The position numbers and the translations under genes were made by a program. Under the pieces are notes generated by a model. It was not told the DNA's origin and searched no databases. It worked only from the letters and a program-made list of their open reading frames with translations. 64,000 nt of DNA from an uncultured Stenotrophomonas sp. (GTDB taxonomy: Bacteria; Pseudomonadota; Gammaproteobacteria; Xanthomonadales; Xanthomonadaceae), in the NCBI RefSeq assembly GCF_945952405.1, contig NZ_CAMFIA010000005.1:62001-126000 (forward strand), written 5' to 3'. Positions 16,223 to 25,503 of the stretch are shown in pieces (positions within the stretch are counted from its first letter, which is position 1; every line of letters starts with the position of its first letter).

Positions 16223-19072
16223 ATGTCTTTCGCCCTTCGCCCGCGCGCTGCACTGCTGGCTGTCGCCCTCAGCACCGCCCTGGGCACGCTTGCGCCCACC
16301 CCCGTGCTGGCCGCCAAGCCGGCGGCACCGGCCAAGGTCGATATCCCGTATGAGCAGTTCACCCTGCCCAACGGCCTGCGCGTGATCGTGCATACCGATC
16401 GCAAGGCGCCGATCGTCGCGGTCAACGTCTGGTACCACGTGGGCAGCAAGGACGAACCCGCCGGCCGCACCGGCTTCGCGCACCTGTTCGAGCATCTGAT
16501 GTTCCAGGGCAGCGAGAACCACGACGGCGAATTCTTCGAGCCGTTCAAGCAGGTGGGTGCCACCAACCAGAACGGCACCACCAATACCGACCGCACCAAC
16601 TACTTCGAGAACGTGCCGACCACCGCGCTGGACATGGCGCTGTGGATGGAATCGGACCGCATGGGCCACCTGGTCGGCGCGATCGACCAGGCGGCGCTGG
16701 ACGAGCAGCGTGGCGTGGTGCAGAACGAGAAGCGCCAGGGCGAGAACCAGCCCTATGGGCAGGCGTGGGACCAGCTCAACAAGGCGATGTATCCGGCCGG
16801 GCACCCGTACCACCACAGCGTGATCGGGTCGATGAACGATCTCAACGCGGCGTCGCTGGACGACGTGAAGACCTGGTTCCGCACCTGGTATGGCCCGAAC
16901 AATGCGGTGCTGGTGCTGGCCGGTGACATCGACCTGGCCACGGCCAAGGAGAAGGTGGCCCGCTACTTCGGCAGCATCCCGGCCGGCCCGACCATGGCGC
17001 AGCCGGCGGTGAACGTGGCCAAGCGCAGCGCCGATACCCGCGAGACGATGACCGACAAGGTGCCGCAGGCACGCATCTACCGCGCCTGGAACGTGCCGCA
17101 GGTCGGCACCCGCGATGTCGATCAGCTGCAGCTGTTCGCGCAGGTGCTGGGCGGTGCCAAGTCTTCGCGCCTGAGCCAGCGCCTGCAGCACCAGGACAAG
17201 CTGGTGGACAGCATCGCCGCGGGCCTGTCGCCCTCGCAGCTGGGGTCCAACTTCGTGGTCATGGCCACGGTCAAGCAGGGCCAGGACCCGGCCAAGGTCG
17301 AGAAAATCATCGATGAGGAACTCGACCGGCTGATCAAGCAGGGCCCGACCGCGGCCGAGCTGGAGCGGGCCAAGACCGGTGTCCGCGCCGGCTTCATCCG
17401 CGGCATCGAGCGCATCGGTGGCTTCGGCGGCAAGGCCGACGCGCTGGCCGAGTGCGCGGTCTTCACCGGCGACCCGGGCTGTTTCCGTACCTCGCTGGCC
17501 AACATCGAAAAGGCCAGCGCCGCCGACCTCAGCCGGCTGGGCGCGCAGTGGCTGGACAAGGGCAGCCACACCCTGGTGATCGCACCCGGTGATCGCGTGG
17601 CGCTGCAGGAAGACCCGAGCCAGGCGCCGAAGCCGTTCAACGTGCCGGCGGTGGACCCGAAGTACAGCACCCTGCCGGAACAGGTCGACCGCAAGGCGGG
17701 TGTACCGCAGACCCGCGAATTCCCGCAGCTGAAGTTCCCGGCGCTGCAGCGCGCCACGCTGAAGAACGGCACCCAGGTGATCCTGGCCGAGCGCCATGAG
17801 ATTCCGGTGGTGCAGTTCAGCTACCAGTTCCCGGGCGGCTTCAGTGCCGACCAGGGCCGCAAGCCGGGCACCGCCAACTTCACCATGAGCCTGATGACCG
17901 AAGGCGCCGGCAAGCTCGGTTCGCTGGCCTTCGCCGATGCCGCCGATGCACTGGGCGCGAGCCTGGATGCGTCGGCCGGCCTGGATTCGATGAGCGTTGA
18001 CCTGTCGGCATTGAAGGAGAACCTGGCGCCGTCGCTGGCGCTGTACGCCAGCCTGCTGCGTGAACCGCGCTTCGAGCAGGGCGAGATCGACCGCGTCAAG
18101 GCCACCTGGATCGCCGGCATCCAGCAGGAGAAGGTCAATCCGGGGGCGGTGGCGATGCGCGTGCTGCCGCCGCTGCTGTACGGCAAGGGCCATCCGTACG
18201 CCATTCCGTTCACCGGCAGCGGCGACGAAGCGGCGATCAACGGGCTGACCCGCGAGGACCTGGTCGATTTCCACCACGACTGGCTGCGCCCGCAGAACGG
18301 CACCCTGATCGTGGTCGGTGACACCACCCTGGCGGAGATCGTGCCGCTGCTGGACAAGCAGCTGGCCGACTGGAAGGCGAGCGGCGAGGCACCGCAGGTA
18401 AAGGCGGCCACCGACGTAGCACTGCCGAAGGGCCCGCGCGTGTTCCTGATCGACCAGCCCGGCGCGGTGCAGGCCAATCTGTTCGCCGGCCAGGTGGTGG
18501 CGCCCTCCAGCGCGGCCAGCTCGACCCGCTTCGACATCGCCAACGGCGTGATCGGCGGCGACTTCACCTCGCGCCTGAACATGAACCTGCGCGAGGACAA
18601 GCACTGGTCATACGGTGCGCGCAGCAGCGCGATCAATTCCGTGGGCCAGCGCCCGTGGATGGCCAGCGCACCGGTGCAGATCGACAAGACCGGCCCGGCG
18701 ATGGCGGAAATGCGCAAGGAAATCGCCGCGTTCGCCGATGGCAGCAAGCCGGCCACCGCCGCCGAGGTCAACCGCATCCGCAACATCCAGACGCTGAGCC
18801 TGCCTGGCGCCTACGAGACCGCCAGTGCGGTGGCGGCAACGATCGGTTCGATCGTGCAGTTCAAGCGCCCGGATGACTACGTGCTGCGCCGCAAGGCGGA
18901 GATCGAGGCCATGACCCCGGCGCAGGTGCAGCAGGCGGCGGCCGAGATCAAGCCGCAGGCACTGACCTGGGTAGTGGTGGGTGACCTCAAGCAGACCGAA
19001 GCGGCCGTGCGCGCGCTGAACCTGGGCGAGGTGACGGTGATCGACGCCGAAGGCAACCCGGTCAAGAAATAA
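16223..19072 (+). CDS. Periplasmic M16 (pitrilysin-type) zinc peptidase, two-repeat form
   Basis: 949 residues from the ATG at 16223 (AAGGAT 6 nt upstream). The signal peptide ends near TPVLA. The first M16 half carries the inverted zinc motif HLFEHL, with the distal metal-ligand Glu in the EQRGVVQNEK region. The second half (from about residue 500, TLKNGTQVILAERHEIPVVQFSYQFPGG) has lost the motif, as in other double M16 proteins where it only helps form the substrate chamber. Predicted to degrade peptides in the periplasm. Nothing in the neighbourhood ties it to a specific pathway. Confidence 0.9.
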   Translation: MSFALRPRAALLAVALSTALGTLAPTPVLAAKPAAPAKVDIPYEQFTLPNGLRVIVHTDRKAPIVAVNVWYHVGSKDEPAGRTGFAHLFEHLMFQGSENHDGEFFEPFKQVGATNQNGTTNTDRTNYFENVPTTALDMALWMESDRMGHLVGAIDQAALDEQRGVVQNEKRQGENQPYGQAWDQLNKAMYPAGHPYHHSVIGSMNDLNAASLDDVKTWFRTWYGPNNAVLVLAGDIDLATAKEKVARYFGSIPAGPTMAQPAVNVAKRSADTRETMTDKVPQARIYRAWNVPQVGTRDVDQLQLFAQVLGGAKSSRLSQRLQHQDKLVDSIAAGLSPSQLGSNFVVMATVKQGQDPAKVEKIIDEELDRLIKQGPTAAELERAKTGVRAGFIRGIERIGGFGGKADALAECAVFTGDPGCFRTSLANIEKASAADLSRLGAQWLDKGSHTLVIAPGDRVALQEDPSQAPKPFNVPAVDPKYSTLPEQVDRKAGVPQTREFPQLKFPALQRATLKNGTQVILAERHEIPVVQFSYQFPGGFSADQGRKPGTANFTMSLMTEGAGKLGSLAFADAADALGASLDASAGLDSMSVDLSALKENLAPSLALYASLLREPRFEQGEIDRVKATWIAGIQQEKVNPGAVAMRVLPPLLYGKGHPYAIPFTGSGDEAAINGLTREDLVDFHHDWLRPQNGTLIVVGDTTLAEIVPLLDKQLADWKASGEAPQVKAATDVALPKGPRVFLIDQPGAVQANLFAGQVVAPSSAASSTRFDIANGVIGGDFTSRLNMNLREDKHWSYGARSSAINSVGQRPWMASAPVQIDKTGPAMAEMRKEIAAFADGSKPATAAEVNRIRNIQTLSLPGAYETASAVAATIGSIVQFKRPDDYVLRRKAEIEAMTPAQVQQAAAEIKPQALTWVVVGDLKQTEAAVRALNLGEVTVIDAEGNPVKK

Positions 19073-19080
19073 GGGAGGTG

Positions 19081-19228
19081 CCTGCCCGCCCCGGCGGGCA
19101 GGCCAACCCGGGTAGTGCCGGCCGCTGGCCGGCAACCTCGCGCCGGGGTCAGAGCCCCTTCGGGGATCCGACCCCCGGCCGGCAACCTCGCGCCGGGGTC
19201 AGAGCCCCTTTCAGGGCATCCGGCCCCT
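19081..19228. repeat. Cluster of palindromes: GC hairpin, GTAG element, tandem GGGGTCAGAGCCCC units
   Basis: Just after the peptidase stop there is a CCTGCCCGC/GCGGGCAGG hairpin (19081-19102), a possible transcript end without a U tract. Then comes a GTAG-tipped element GTAGTGCCGGCCGCTGGCCGGCA (19112-19134). The segment GGCCGGCAACCTCGCGCCGG plus GGTCAGAGCCCCTT follows twice in direct repeat (19128-19160 and 19177-19210). This shows duplication within a composite of two palindrome families. Confidence 0.75.
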
Positions 19229-19293
19229 GGCGGGCTACCCCCGATTCAGGCTGTTCAGGCAGAATCCCCTCCATACCCTTCCAGGATCTGCCC

Positions 19294-19611
19294 ATGCGCG
19301 TTCTGCTGCTTTCCTCCCTGCTGCTCACCGTCACCGCCTGCACCTGGGTGCCGATCGAACCGGCCGGCAAGGCGACCCGCGTGCTGCCGGCAGGCCCGGT
19401 TCCGGCCGGCTGCATCGCCAAGGGCGAGGTGGTGGTGACCGTGAAGAGCAAGGTCGGCTTCTACAACCGCAACCCGCTGCGCGTGCAGGAAGAGCTGGAA
19501 ACCCTGGCCCGCAACGAGGCCCCGAGCGCCGGCGCCAACGCCGTGCAGGCTGCCGCCGCCCCGGCCGATGGCAGCCAGCGCTTCGCCGCGTTCCAGTGCC
19601 CGCCGCGCTGA
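19294..19611 (+). CDS. Small DUF4156-type lipoprotein
   Basis: 105 residues, start at 19294. The lipoprotein signal is MRVLLLSSLLLTVTAC with the lipidated Cys at residue 16. The remainder (WVPIEPAGKATRVLP ... GEVVVTVKSKVGFYNRNPLRVQEELETLARNEA) matches the short DUF4156 lipoprotein family, which is usually outer-membrane anchored and has unknown function. Two more cysteines, near the middle and near the end, could form a disulfide in the periplasm. Confidence 0.8.
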   Translation: MRVLLLSSLLLTVTACTWVPIEPAGKATRVLPAGPVPAGCIAKGEVVVTVKSKVGFYNRNPLRVQEELETLARNEAPSAGANAVQAAAAPADGSQRFAAFQCPPR

Positions 19612-19670
19612 ACCCTTCACCATACGGGCAAGGCTGAATTCGTAAAGATGCGGTGAAAGCCCGGGGGTTA

Positions 19671-19676
19671 TAGAAT
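19671..19676 (+). promoter_or_regulatory. Candidate -10 box of oleA
   Basis: TAGAAT within GGTTATAGAATAGCG. It would start transcription about 30 nt upstream of the oleA ATG. A -35 is not clear. Confidence 0.4.
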
Positions 19677-19713
19677 AGCGCCCCCTTTTGCCTGAGCCTT
19701 GGCGCTAACCTCG

Positions 19714-20730
19714 ATGCTCTTCAAGAATGTCTCGATCGCCGGCCTGGCACACGTCGACGCGCCGCATACGCTGACGACCAAGGAAATCAACGAACGGCTG
19801 CAGCCGACGCTGGATCGTCTCGGCATCCGCACCGACGTGCTCGGCGATATCGCCGGCATCCACGCACGCCGCCTGTGGGATAACGGCGTGCTGGCCTCGG
19901 ACGCCGCCACCATGGCCGGCCGCAAGGCGCTGGAAGACGCGGGCATCACCGCGACCCAGGTCGGCCTGCTGGTCAACACCTCGGTCAGCCGCGATTACCT
20001 GGAGCCGTCCACGGCCTCCATCGTGTCGGGCAACCTCGGCGTCAGCGACGAGTGCATGACCTTCGATGTCGCCAATGCCTGCCTGGCCTTCATCAACGGC
20101 ATGGATATCGCCGCGCGCATGATCGAGCGCGGCGACATCGACTATGCGCTGGTGGTGGATGGCGAGACCGCCAACCTGGTGTACGAGAAGACCCTGGAGC
20201 GGATGACCGCGCCGGACGTCACCGCCGACGATTTCCGCAACGAACTGGCCGCGCTGACCACCGGTTCGGGCGCCGCCGCGATGGTGATGGCGCGCTCGGA
20301 GCTGGTGCCGGACGCCCCGCGCTACAAGGGCGGCGTGACCCGCTCGGCCACCGAGTGGAACCAGCTGTGCCTGGGCAACCTGGACCGCATGGTCACCGAC
20401 ACCCGCCTGTTGCTGATCGAAGGCATCAAGCTGGCCCAGAAGACCTTCAGCGCCGCCAAGATCGCGCTGGGCTGGGCAGTGGAAGAGCTGGACCAGTTCG
20501 TGATCCACCAGGTCAGCCAGCCGCACACCGCCGCGTTCATCAAGAACTTCGGCATCGACCCGAAGAAGGTCATGACCATCTTCGGCGAGCACGGCAACAT
20601 CGGCCCGGCCTCGGTGCCGATCGTGCTGAGCAAGCTCAAGCAGCTGGGCAAGCTGAAGAAGGGCGACCGCATCGCGCTTCTGGGCATCGGCTCGGGCCTG
20701 AACTGCTCGATGGCCGAAGTGGTCTGGTAA
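19714..20730 (+). CDS. oleA: OleA, acyl-CoA head-to-head condensing thiolase
   Basis: 338 residues from the ATG at 19714. The sequence is very close to what I know of Xanthomonas campestris OleA (VSIAGLAHVDAPHTLT ..., NTSVSRDYLEPSTASIVSG). It is a KAS III-fold thiolase with catalytic Cys123 in VANACLAF, the His of FVIHQVSQPHT and Asn of EHGNIGPAS. OleA joins two fatty acyl-CoAs by Claisen condensation to a beta-keto acid, the first step of long-chain olefin or beta-lactone synthesis. OleD, OleC and OleB, encoded within the next 4.4 kb, carry out the later steps. Confidence 0.96.
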   Translation: MLFKNVSIAGLAHVDAPHTLTTKEINERLQPTLDRLGIRTDVLGDIAGIHARRLWDNGVLASDAATMAGRKALEDAGITATQVGLLVNTSVSRDYLEPSTASIVSGNLGVSDECMTFDVANACLAFINGMDIAARMIERGDIDYALVVDGETANLVYEKTLERMTAPDVTADDFRNELAALTTGSGAAAMVMARSELVPDAPRYKGGVTRSATEWNQLCLGNLDRMVTDTRLLLIEGIKLAQKTFSAAKIALGWAVEELDQFVIHQVSQPHTAAFIKNFGIDPKKVMTIFGEHGNIGPASVPIVLSKLKQLGKLKKGDRIALLGIGSGLNCSMAEVVW

Positions 20731-20751
20731 GACTGTTCCGCCAGACTCCCT

Positions 20752-20873
20752 GTAGCGCCGGGCCCAGGCCCGGCCCGGTTTCCTGTAGAGCCGAGCCCAT
20801 GCTCGGCTTACGCGCGCAGCGCGGCTTTTCCGCGGCCTGACCGGAGAGCAGCCGAGCATCGGCTCGGCTCTAC
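20752..20873. repeat. GTAG-tipped palindromes between oleA and oleB (one monomer, one dimer)
   Basis: A monomer GTAGCGCCGGGCCCAGGCCCGGC begins at 20752. A facing pair follows: GTAGAGCCGAGCCCATGCTCGGCT at 20785 and AGCCGAGCATCGGCTCGGCTCTAC ending at 20873. The arms can fold into a long cruciform-like RNA inside a putative ole transcript. Confidence 0.88.
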
Positions 20874-20903
20874 CCGCGCCGCGATTCTCCCTAGGTGCTC
20901 CGC

Positions 20904-21794
20904 ATGCGCGATCTTCCCGGTTACCCCGCCCACCCGCAGCGCTTCGAGGTCCGTCCCGGCCTGTCGATGAACTATCTCGACGAAGGCCCGCGCGATGGCG
21001 AGGTGGTGGTGATGGTGCACGGCAACCCGTCGTGGAGCTATTACTGGCGCACGCTGGTGGCCGGCCTGTCGGACCGCTACCGCTGCATCGTGCCGGACCA
21101 CATCGGCATGGGCCTGTCGGACAAGCCCGATGACAGCCGCTACGCGTACACGCTGCAGTCGCGCGTGGACGATCTCGACGCACTGCTGAAGCACCTGGGC
21201 ATCACCGGCCCGGTGACCCTGGCGGTGCACGACTGGGGCGGCATGATCGGCTTCGGCTGGGCGTTGTCGCACCACGAGCAGGTCAAGCGCCTGGTGGTGC
21301 TCAACACCGCCGCGTTCCCGATGCCGGCAGCGAAGAAGATGCCGTGGCAGATCGCGCTGGGCCGCCACTGGAGGATCGGTGAGTGGATCATCCGCACCTT
21401 CAACGCCTTCTCGTCCGGTGCCTCGTGGCTGGGCGTGGAGCGCAGGATGCCGGCCGACGTGCGCCGCGCCTACGTCTCGCCGTACAACAACTGGGCGAAC
21501 CGGATCAGCACCATCCGCTTCATGCAGGACATTCCGCTGTCGCCGGCCGACCAGGCGTGGTCACTGCTGGAGCGTGCCGGCAAGGCGCTGCCGTCGTTCG
21601 CCGACCGCCCGGCCTTCCTCGGCTGGGGCCTGCGCGACTTCGTGTTCGACCATCATTTCCTGAAGGGCTTCCAGGCCGCGCTGCCGCGGGCCCAGGTACA
21701 CGCCTTCGAGGACGCCGGCCACTACGTGCTGGAAGACAAGCACGAAGTGCTGGTGCCGGAGATCCGCGCGTTCCTTGACGCGAACCCGATCTGA
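20904..21794 (+). CDS. oleB: OleB, alpha/beta-hydrolase-fold beta-lactone decarboxylase
   Basis: 296 residues from the ATG at 20904. It is a haloalkane-dehalogenase-like alpha/beta hydrolase: oxyanion region VHGNPSWSYYWR, nucleophile Asp in LAVHDWGGMIGF, C-terminal His in EDAGHYVLEDK. In the ole pathway OleB removes CO2 from the cis-beta-lactone made by OleC to give the alkene. Its position between oleA and oleC fixes the assignment. On sequence alone it could be called a haloalkane dehalogenase. Confidence 0.93.
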   Translation: MRDLPGYPAHPQRFEVRPGLSMNYLDEGPRDGEVVVMVHGNPSWSYYWRTLVAGLSDRYRCIVPDHIGMGLSDKPDDSRYAYTLQSRVDDLDALLKHLGITGPVTLAVHDWGGMIGFGWALSHHEQVKRLVVLNTAAFPMPAAKKMPWQIALGRHWRIGEWIIRTFNAFSSGASWLGVERRMPADVRRAYVSPYNNWANRISTIRFMQDIPLSPADQAWSLLERAGKALPSFADRPAFLGWGLRDFVFDHHFLKGFQAALPRAQVHAFEDAGHYVLEDKHEVLVPEIRAFLDANPI

Positions 21795-21796
21795 TC

Positions 21797-21906
21797 GGTG
21801 TGCCGACCAACGGTCGGCACCCACCGGAAGAGGAAGGGGTAGGTGCCGACCGTTGGTCGGCACACCCGAAGGGTTGATGAGGTTGCCGGCCCGCGGCCGG
21901 CACTAC
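21797..21906. repeat. Three palindromes between oleB and the antisense Cys-cluster gene
   Basis: GTGTGCCGACCAACGGTCGGCAC (from 21798), GTAGGTGCCGACCGTTGGTCGGCAC (from 21839) and, on the other strand, GTAGTGCCGGCCGCGGGCCGGCAAC (21906-21882). The GTAG of the last element is duplicated, and the outer copy gives the stop codon of the minus-strand gene ending at 21909. Confidence 0.82.
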
Positions 21907-21908
21907 CA

Positions 21909-22334
21909 CTACGCCGCGACCGGCGCCTGCGGCGACGGACTGTTGCCGTTGTCGTCGGGGTGATCGTCGTCGTTGTCGGCCTCGTCGCGCCAGCGCCAGT
22001 CCGCCAGCGTCAACGGATCCAGGCCATAGGCGATGCGCGCCTTGTCGCACTGCGGGCTGGCCTTGCCGTACTCCCACGATGCATCCACCTCGCGGCACAC
22101 GCTGGGCCGGTTGGGGTGGATGGTGCAGCGTGAATACACGCCGATCTGCGCATCCAGTGCCACGCAGCGCACCGGTTTGGAGTGGGTGCCACGCATGCAC
22201 AGGCGGTGCGGGTCGAGCACTTCGGTCAGCTGGTGCGGCACGCCGCCGGGGGTGACCTCGTCCGACTCCATCCAGTGGAAGGCCACGCGGTATTGGGTGC
22301 AGCAGGCGCCGCAGGTCATGCAGGGATGTTGCAT
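21909..22334 (-). CDS. YkgJ-family cysteine-cluster protein
   Basis: 141 residues from the ATG at 22334. The N-terminal cluster HPCMTCGACCTQYRV and later cysteines (RCVALD, SRCTIHPNRPSVCREV, SPQCDKAR) match the YkgJ/UPF0153 family, small cytoplasmic proteins thought to bind zinc or an Fe-S cluster. The last 25 residues are Asp/Asn-rich (ADNDDDHPDDNGN). It lies antisense between oleB and oleC, so it breaks the ole transcript layout; a role in olefin synthesis is not implied by sequence. Confidence 0.85.
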   Translation of the reverse strand: MQHPCMTCGACCTQYRVAFHWMESDEVTPGGVPHQLTEVLDPHRLCMRGTHSKPVRCVALDAQIGVYSRCTIHPNRPSVCREVDASWEYGKASPQCDKARIAYGLDPLTLADWRWRDEADNDDDHPDDNGNSPSPQAPVAA

Positions 22335-22426
22335 GGGCAAGCCGCCCCGGGCGGCAGTCGGAATCAGGAACGAGGGTGCGGATTTTCCACGAAGTGGGCC
22401 GCCGCGCAAGAAATTCCGTAAGCGGC

Positions 22427-22432
22427 GACAAT
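22427..22432 (+). promoter_or_regulatory. -10 box of oleC (leaderless start predicted)
   Basis: GACAAT, 6 nt (GAACGG) before the ATG at 22439. It lies in the 5' flank of the antisense YkgJ gene and would give oleCD its own transcript, separate from oleA and oleB. Confidence 0.5.
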
Positions 22433-22438
22433 GAACGG

Positions 22439-24097
22439 ATGAACCGACCCTGCAACATTGCCGCCCGTTTGCCTGAACTGGCGCGTGAACGCCCCGACCA
22501 GATCGCCATCCGCTGCCCCGGCCGCCGCGGCGCCGGCAACGGCATGGCCGCATACGACGTGACCCTGGATTACCGCCAGCTCGATGCCCGTAGCGACGCC
22601 ATGGCTGCCGGCCTGGCCGGCTATGGGATCGGTCGTGGCGTGCGCACGGTGGTGATGGTGCGGCCGTCGCCGGAGTTCTTCCTGCTGATGTTCGCCCTGT
22701 TCAAGCTGGGAGCGGTGCCGGTGCTGGTCGACCCCGGCATCGACCGGCGTGCACTGAAGCAGTGCCTGGACGAGGCGCAGCCGGAGGCCTTCATCGGCAT
22801 CCCGCTGGCCCATGTGGCGCGGCTGCTGCTGCGCTGGGCACCGTCGGCGACACGCCTGGTCACCGTGGGCCGCCGCCTCGGCTGGGGCGGCACCACCCTG
22901 GCCGCGCTGGAACGTGCCGGCGCCAAGGGGGGGCCGATGCTGGCCGCCACCGAGGGCGAGGACATGGCCGCGATCCTGTTCACCAGCGGCTCAACCGGCG
23001 TGCCCAAGGGCGTGGTCTATCGCCACCGCCACTTTGTCGGCCAGATCGAGCTGCTGGGCCGTGCGTTCGGCATGGAGGCAGGTGGGGTGGACCTGCCGAC
23101 CTTCCCGCCATTCGCGCTGTTCGATCCGGCGCTGGGCCTGACCTCGGTGATCCCGGACATGGACCCGACGCGGCCGGCGCAGGCCGACCCGGCTCGCCTG
23201 CACGATGCCATCCAGCGTTTCGGGATTACCCAGCTGTTCGGTTCGCCGGCGCTGATGCGGGTGCTGGCCAGGCATGGCCGGCCGCTGCCGACGGTCACCC
23301 GGGTGACTTCGGCCGGCGCGCCGGTGCCACCGGACGTGGTCGCCACCATCCGCGGCCTGCTGCCGGCCGATGCGCAGTTCTGGACCCCCTATGGCGCTAC
23401 CGAGTGCCTGCCGGTAGCGGTGGTCGAAGGCCGCGAACTGGAGCGCACCCGCGCCGCAACCGAGGCCGGCGCCGGGACCTGCGTGGGCAGCGTGGTCGAA
23501 CCGAACGACGTGCGCATCATCGCCATCGATGACGCCGCGCTGGCCGACTGGTCGCAGGTGCGGGTGCTGGCCACCGGTGAGGTGGGCGAGATCACCGTGG
23601 CCGGACCGACCGCGACCGACAGCTATTTCAATCGCCCGCAGGCAACCGCAGCAGCGAAGATCGGCGAGACCCTGGCCGATGGCAGCACCCGCATCGTGCA
23701 TCGCATGGGCGACGTCGGTTACTTCGATGCGCAGGGCCGCCTGTGGTTCTGCGGGCGCAAGACGCAGCGCGTGGAGACCGCGCGCGGGCCGCTGTACACC
23801 GAGCAGGTCGAGCCGGTGTTCAACACCGTAGCGGGCGTGGCGCGCACGGCGCTGGTCGGCGTGGGGGCCGCGGGCGCGCAGGTGCCGGTGCTGTGCGTGG
23901 AGCTGCAGCGCGGCCAGGCTGACAGCCCGGCACTGCAGGACGCTCTGCGCGCCAAGGCCGCCGCGCGCCTGCCCGACGCAGGCCTGCAGCATTTCCTGGT
24001 GCATCCGGCGTTCCCCGTCGATATCCGTCACAACGCCAAGATCGGTCGCGAGAAGCTCGCCGTCTGGGCCAGCGCAGAACTGGAGAAGCGCGCATGA
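22439..24097 (+). CDS. oleC: OleC, beta-lactone synthetase (AMP-dependent ligase fold)
   Basis: 552 residues; the start at 22439 gives the expected N-terminus [20 protein letters not shown]. The ANL-superfamily P-loop [18 protein letters not shown], the TPYGATE motif and the C-terminal hinge [19 protein letters not shown] are all present. OleC uses ATP to close the beta-hydroxy acid made by OleA and OleD into a beta-lactone. It overlaps oleD by four bases (ATGA), so the two are translationally coupled. It could be misannotated as a fatty-acid CoA ligase. Confidence 0.95.
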   Translation: MNRPCNIAARLPELARERPDQIAIRCPGRRGAGNGMAAYDVTLDYRQLDARSDAMAAGLAGYGIGRGVRTVVMVRPSPEFFLLMFALFKLGAVPVLVDPGIDRRALKQCLDEAQPEAFIGIPLAHVARLLLRWAPSATRLVTVGRRLGWGGTTLAALERAGAKGGPMLAATEGEDMAAILFTSGSTGVPKGVVYRHRHFVGQIELLGRAFGMEAGGVDLPTFPPFALFDPALGLTSVIPDMDPTRPAQADPARLHDAIQRFGITQLFGSPALMRVLARHGRPLPTVTRVTSAGAPVPPDVVATIRGLLPADAQFWTPYGATECLPVAVVEGRELERTRAATEAGAGTCVGSVVEPNDVRIIAIDDAALADWSQVRVLATGEVGEITVAGPTATDSYFNRPQATAAAKIGETLADGSTRIVHRMGDVGYFDAQGRLWFCGRKTQRVETARGPLYTEQVEPVFNTVAGVARTALVGVGAAGAQVPVLCVELQRGQADSPALQDALRAKAAARLPDAGLQHFLVHPAFPVDIRHNAKIGREKLAVWASAELEKRA

Positions 24098-25086
24098 AGA
24101 TCCTGGTCACCGGTGGTGGTGGTTTCCTTGGCCAGGCGCTGTGCCGCGGGCTGGTCGAGCGTGGCCACCAGGTGCTGGCGTTCAACCGCAGCCACTACCC
24201 GCAGCTGCAGGCCCTGGGCGTGGGCCAGATCCGCGGCGACCTGGCCGATGCGCAGGCGGTGCTGCATGCGGTGGCCGGCGTCGATGCGGTGTTCCACAAC
24301 GGCGCCAAGGCCGGCGCGTGGGGCAGCTATGACAGCTACCACCAGGCCAACGTGGTCGGCACCGACAACGTCATCGCGGCCTGCCGTGCGCACGGCATTA
24401 CCCGGCTGGTGTACACCTCCACGCCCAGCGTGACCCACCGCGCCACCCATCCGGTGGAGGGCCTGGGTGCCGACGAAGTGCCGTACGGCGAGGATTTCCA
24501 GGCGCCGTATGCGGCGACCAAGGCGATCGCCGAGCAGCGCGTGCTGGCGGCCAACGATGCCACGCTGGCGACGGTGGCACTGCGCCCGCGCCTGATCTGG
24601 GGACCGGGTGACCAGCAGCTGGTACCGCGCCTGGCCGAGCGTGCACGGCAGGGGCGCCTGCGCCTGGTGGGCGATGGCAGCAACAAGGTCGATACCACTT
24701 ACATCGACAACGCCGCGCTGGCGCATTTCCTCGCCTTCGAGGCGCTGGCACCGGGCGCGGCATGCGCGGGCAAGGCCTACTTCATTTCCAATGGCGAACC
24801 CCTGCCGATGCGCGAGCTGGTCAACAAGCTGCTGCAGGCCGTGGCTGCGCCGACCGTGGACAAGGCGATCAGCTTCAAGACCGCCTATCGCATCGGCGCG
24901 ATCTGCGAACGGCTGTGGCCGCTGCTGCGCCTGCGGGGCGAGCCGCCGCTGACCCGCTTCCTGGCTGAGCAGCTGTGCACGCCGCACTGGTACAGCATGG
25001 AGCCGGCGCGCCGTGATTTCGGCTATGTGCCGCAGGTCAGCATCGAAGAAGGGTTGCGCAGGCTGAAGGCTTCATCTGCTGCATAG
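24094..25086 (+). CDS. oleD: OleD, NADP(H)-dependent 2-alkyl-3-ketoacid reductase
   Basis: 330 residues. It is an extended short-chain dehydrogenase with the NAD(P)-binding motif [14 protein letters not shown], catalytic Ser in YTSTPSV and YAATK for the Tyr/Lys pair. It reduces the beta-keto acid from OleA to the beta-hydroxy acid that OleC cyclises. Start codon overlaps the oleC stop. A 3-beta-HSD/NSDHL-like annotation would be the generic alternative. Confidence 0.95.
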   Translation: MKILVTGGGGFLGQALCRGLVERGHQVLAFNRSHYPQLQALGVGQIRGDLADAQAVLHAVAGVDAVFHNGAKAGAWGSYDSYHQANVVGTDNVIAACRAHGITRLVYTSTPSVTHRATHPVEGLGADEVPYGEDFQAPYAATKAIAEQRVLAANDATLATVALRPRLIWGPGDQQLVPRLAERARQGRLRLVGDGSNKVDTTYIDNAALAHFLAFEALAPGAACAGKAYFISNGEPLPMRELVNKLLQAVAAPTVDKAISFKTAYRIGAICERLWPLLRLRGEPPLTRFLAEQLCTPHWYSMEPARRDFGYVPQVSIEEGLRRLKASSAA

Positions 25087-25168
25087 GTCGCCATCACCGG
25101 TTGCACACCGCCAGATCGGGAGGATGGACCCACGCCATCCAACGGCCCGGACATCTGCGAGGAGCGCC

Positions 25169-25324
25169 ATGCTGCATTACGCCGTCATCTTTTTCGTCAT
25201 CGCCATCATCGCCGCCGTGCTCGGCTTCTCCGGCATCGCCGGCGCCGCCAGCAACATCGCCTGGATCCTGTTCGTGATCTTCCTGGTGCTGGCGGTGATC
25301 TCGATGTTCCGCAAGCGCGGCTAG
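25169..25324 (+). CDS. DUF1328 (YtjA-type) small membrane protein
   Basis: 51 residues, start at 25169 after GAGGAG. Two hydrophobic helices, [19 protein letters not shown] and [19 protein letters not shown], are joined by GIAGAAS, with a basic RKRG end. This is the full DUF1328/YtjA family pattern: tiny inner-membrane proteins of unknown function, often stress-induced. It starts 82 nt after oleD but has its own ribosome site. Confidence 0.88.
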   Translation: MLHYAVIFFVIAIIAAVLGFSGIAGAASNIAWILFVIFLVLAVISMFRKRG

Positions 25325-25334
25325 AAAAACCCGG

Positions 25335-25482
25335 AACAGTGCCGGCCCGGTGGCCGGCACTGTGCTGCCGGTAGATGCCGACCTTGGTCGGCCATGTTCC
25401 CCGATCGTTGCCGACCGTTGCCCGGCCTTGTTTCCCCCGGTGGGTGATGTTCCCCGGTGGGTGCCGGCCGTTGGTCGGCACA
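25335..25482. repeat. Palindrome cluster between DUF1328 gene and ddl
   Basis: ACAGTGCCGGCCCGGTGGCCGGCACTGT is a near-perfect inverted repeat (25336-25363). It is followed by a GTAG-tipped GTAGATGCCGACCTTGGTCGGC (25371-25392) and, after partial copies (GATCGTTGCCGACCG), by GTGCCGGCCGTTGGTCGGCAC (25461-25481). The middle carries a doubled TTCCCCGGTGGGTGatGTTCCCCGGTGGGTG-type direct repeat. It separates convergent transcripts. Confidence 0.75.
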
Positions 25483-25503
25483 GCGACCCGGCAGAACCCG
25501 GCC

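Noticed and set aside
16184..18604. An 806-codon minus-strand frame opposite the M16 peptidase
   Set aside because: Mirror frame of a clear zinc peptidase; Arg/Gln/His-rich with no motifs.
19078..19293. Extended N-terminus for the DUF4156-type lipoprotein
   Set aside because: The upstream in-frame codons are translated palindromic repeats; the ATG at 19294 gives a proper lipoprotein signal.
20904..21794. Haloalkane dehalogenase
   Set aside because: The sequence fits the fold, but the position between oleA and oleC identifies it as OleB.
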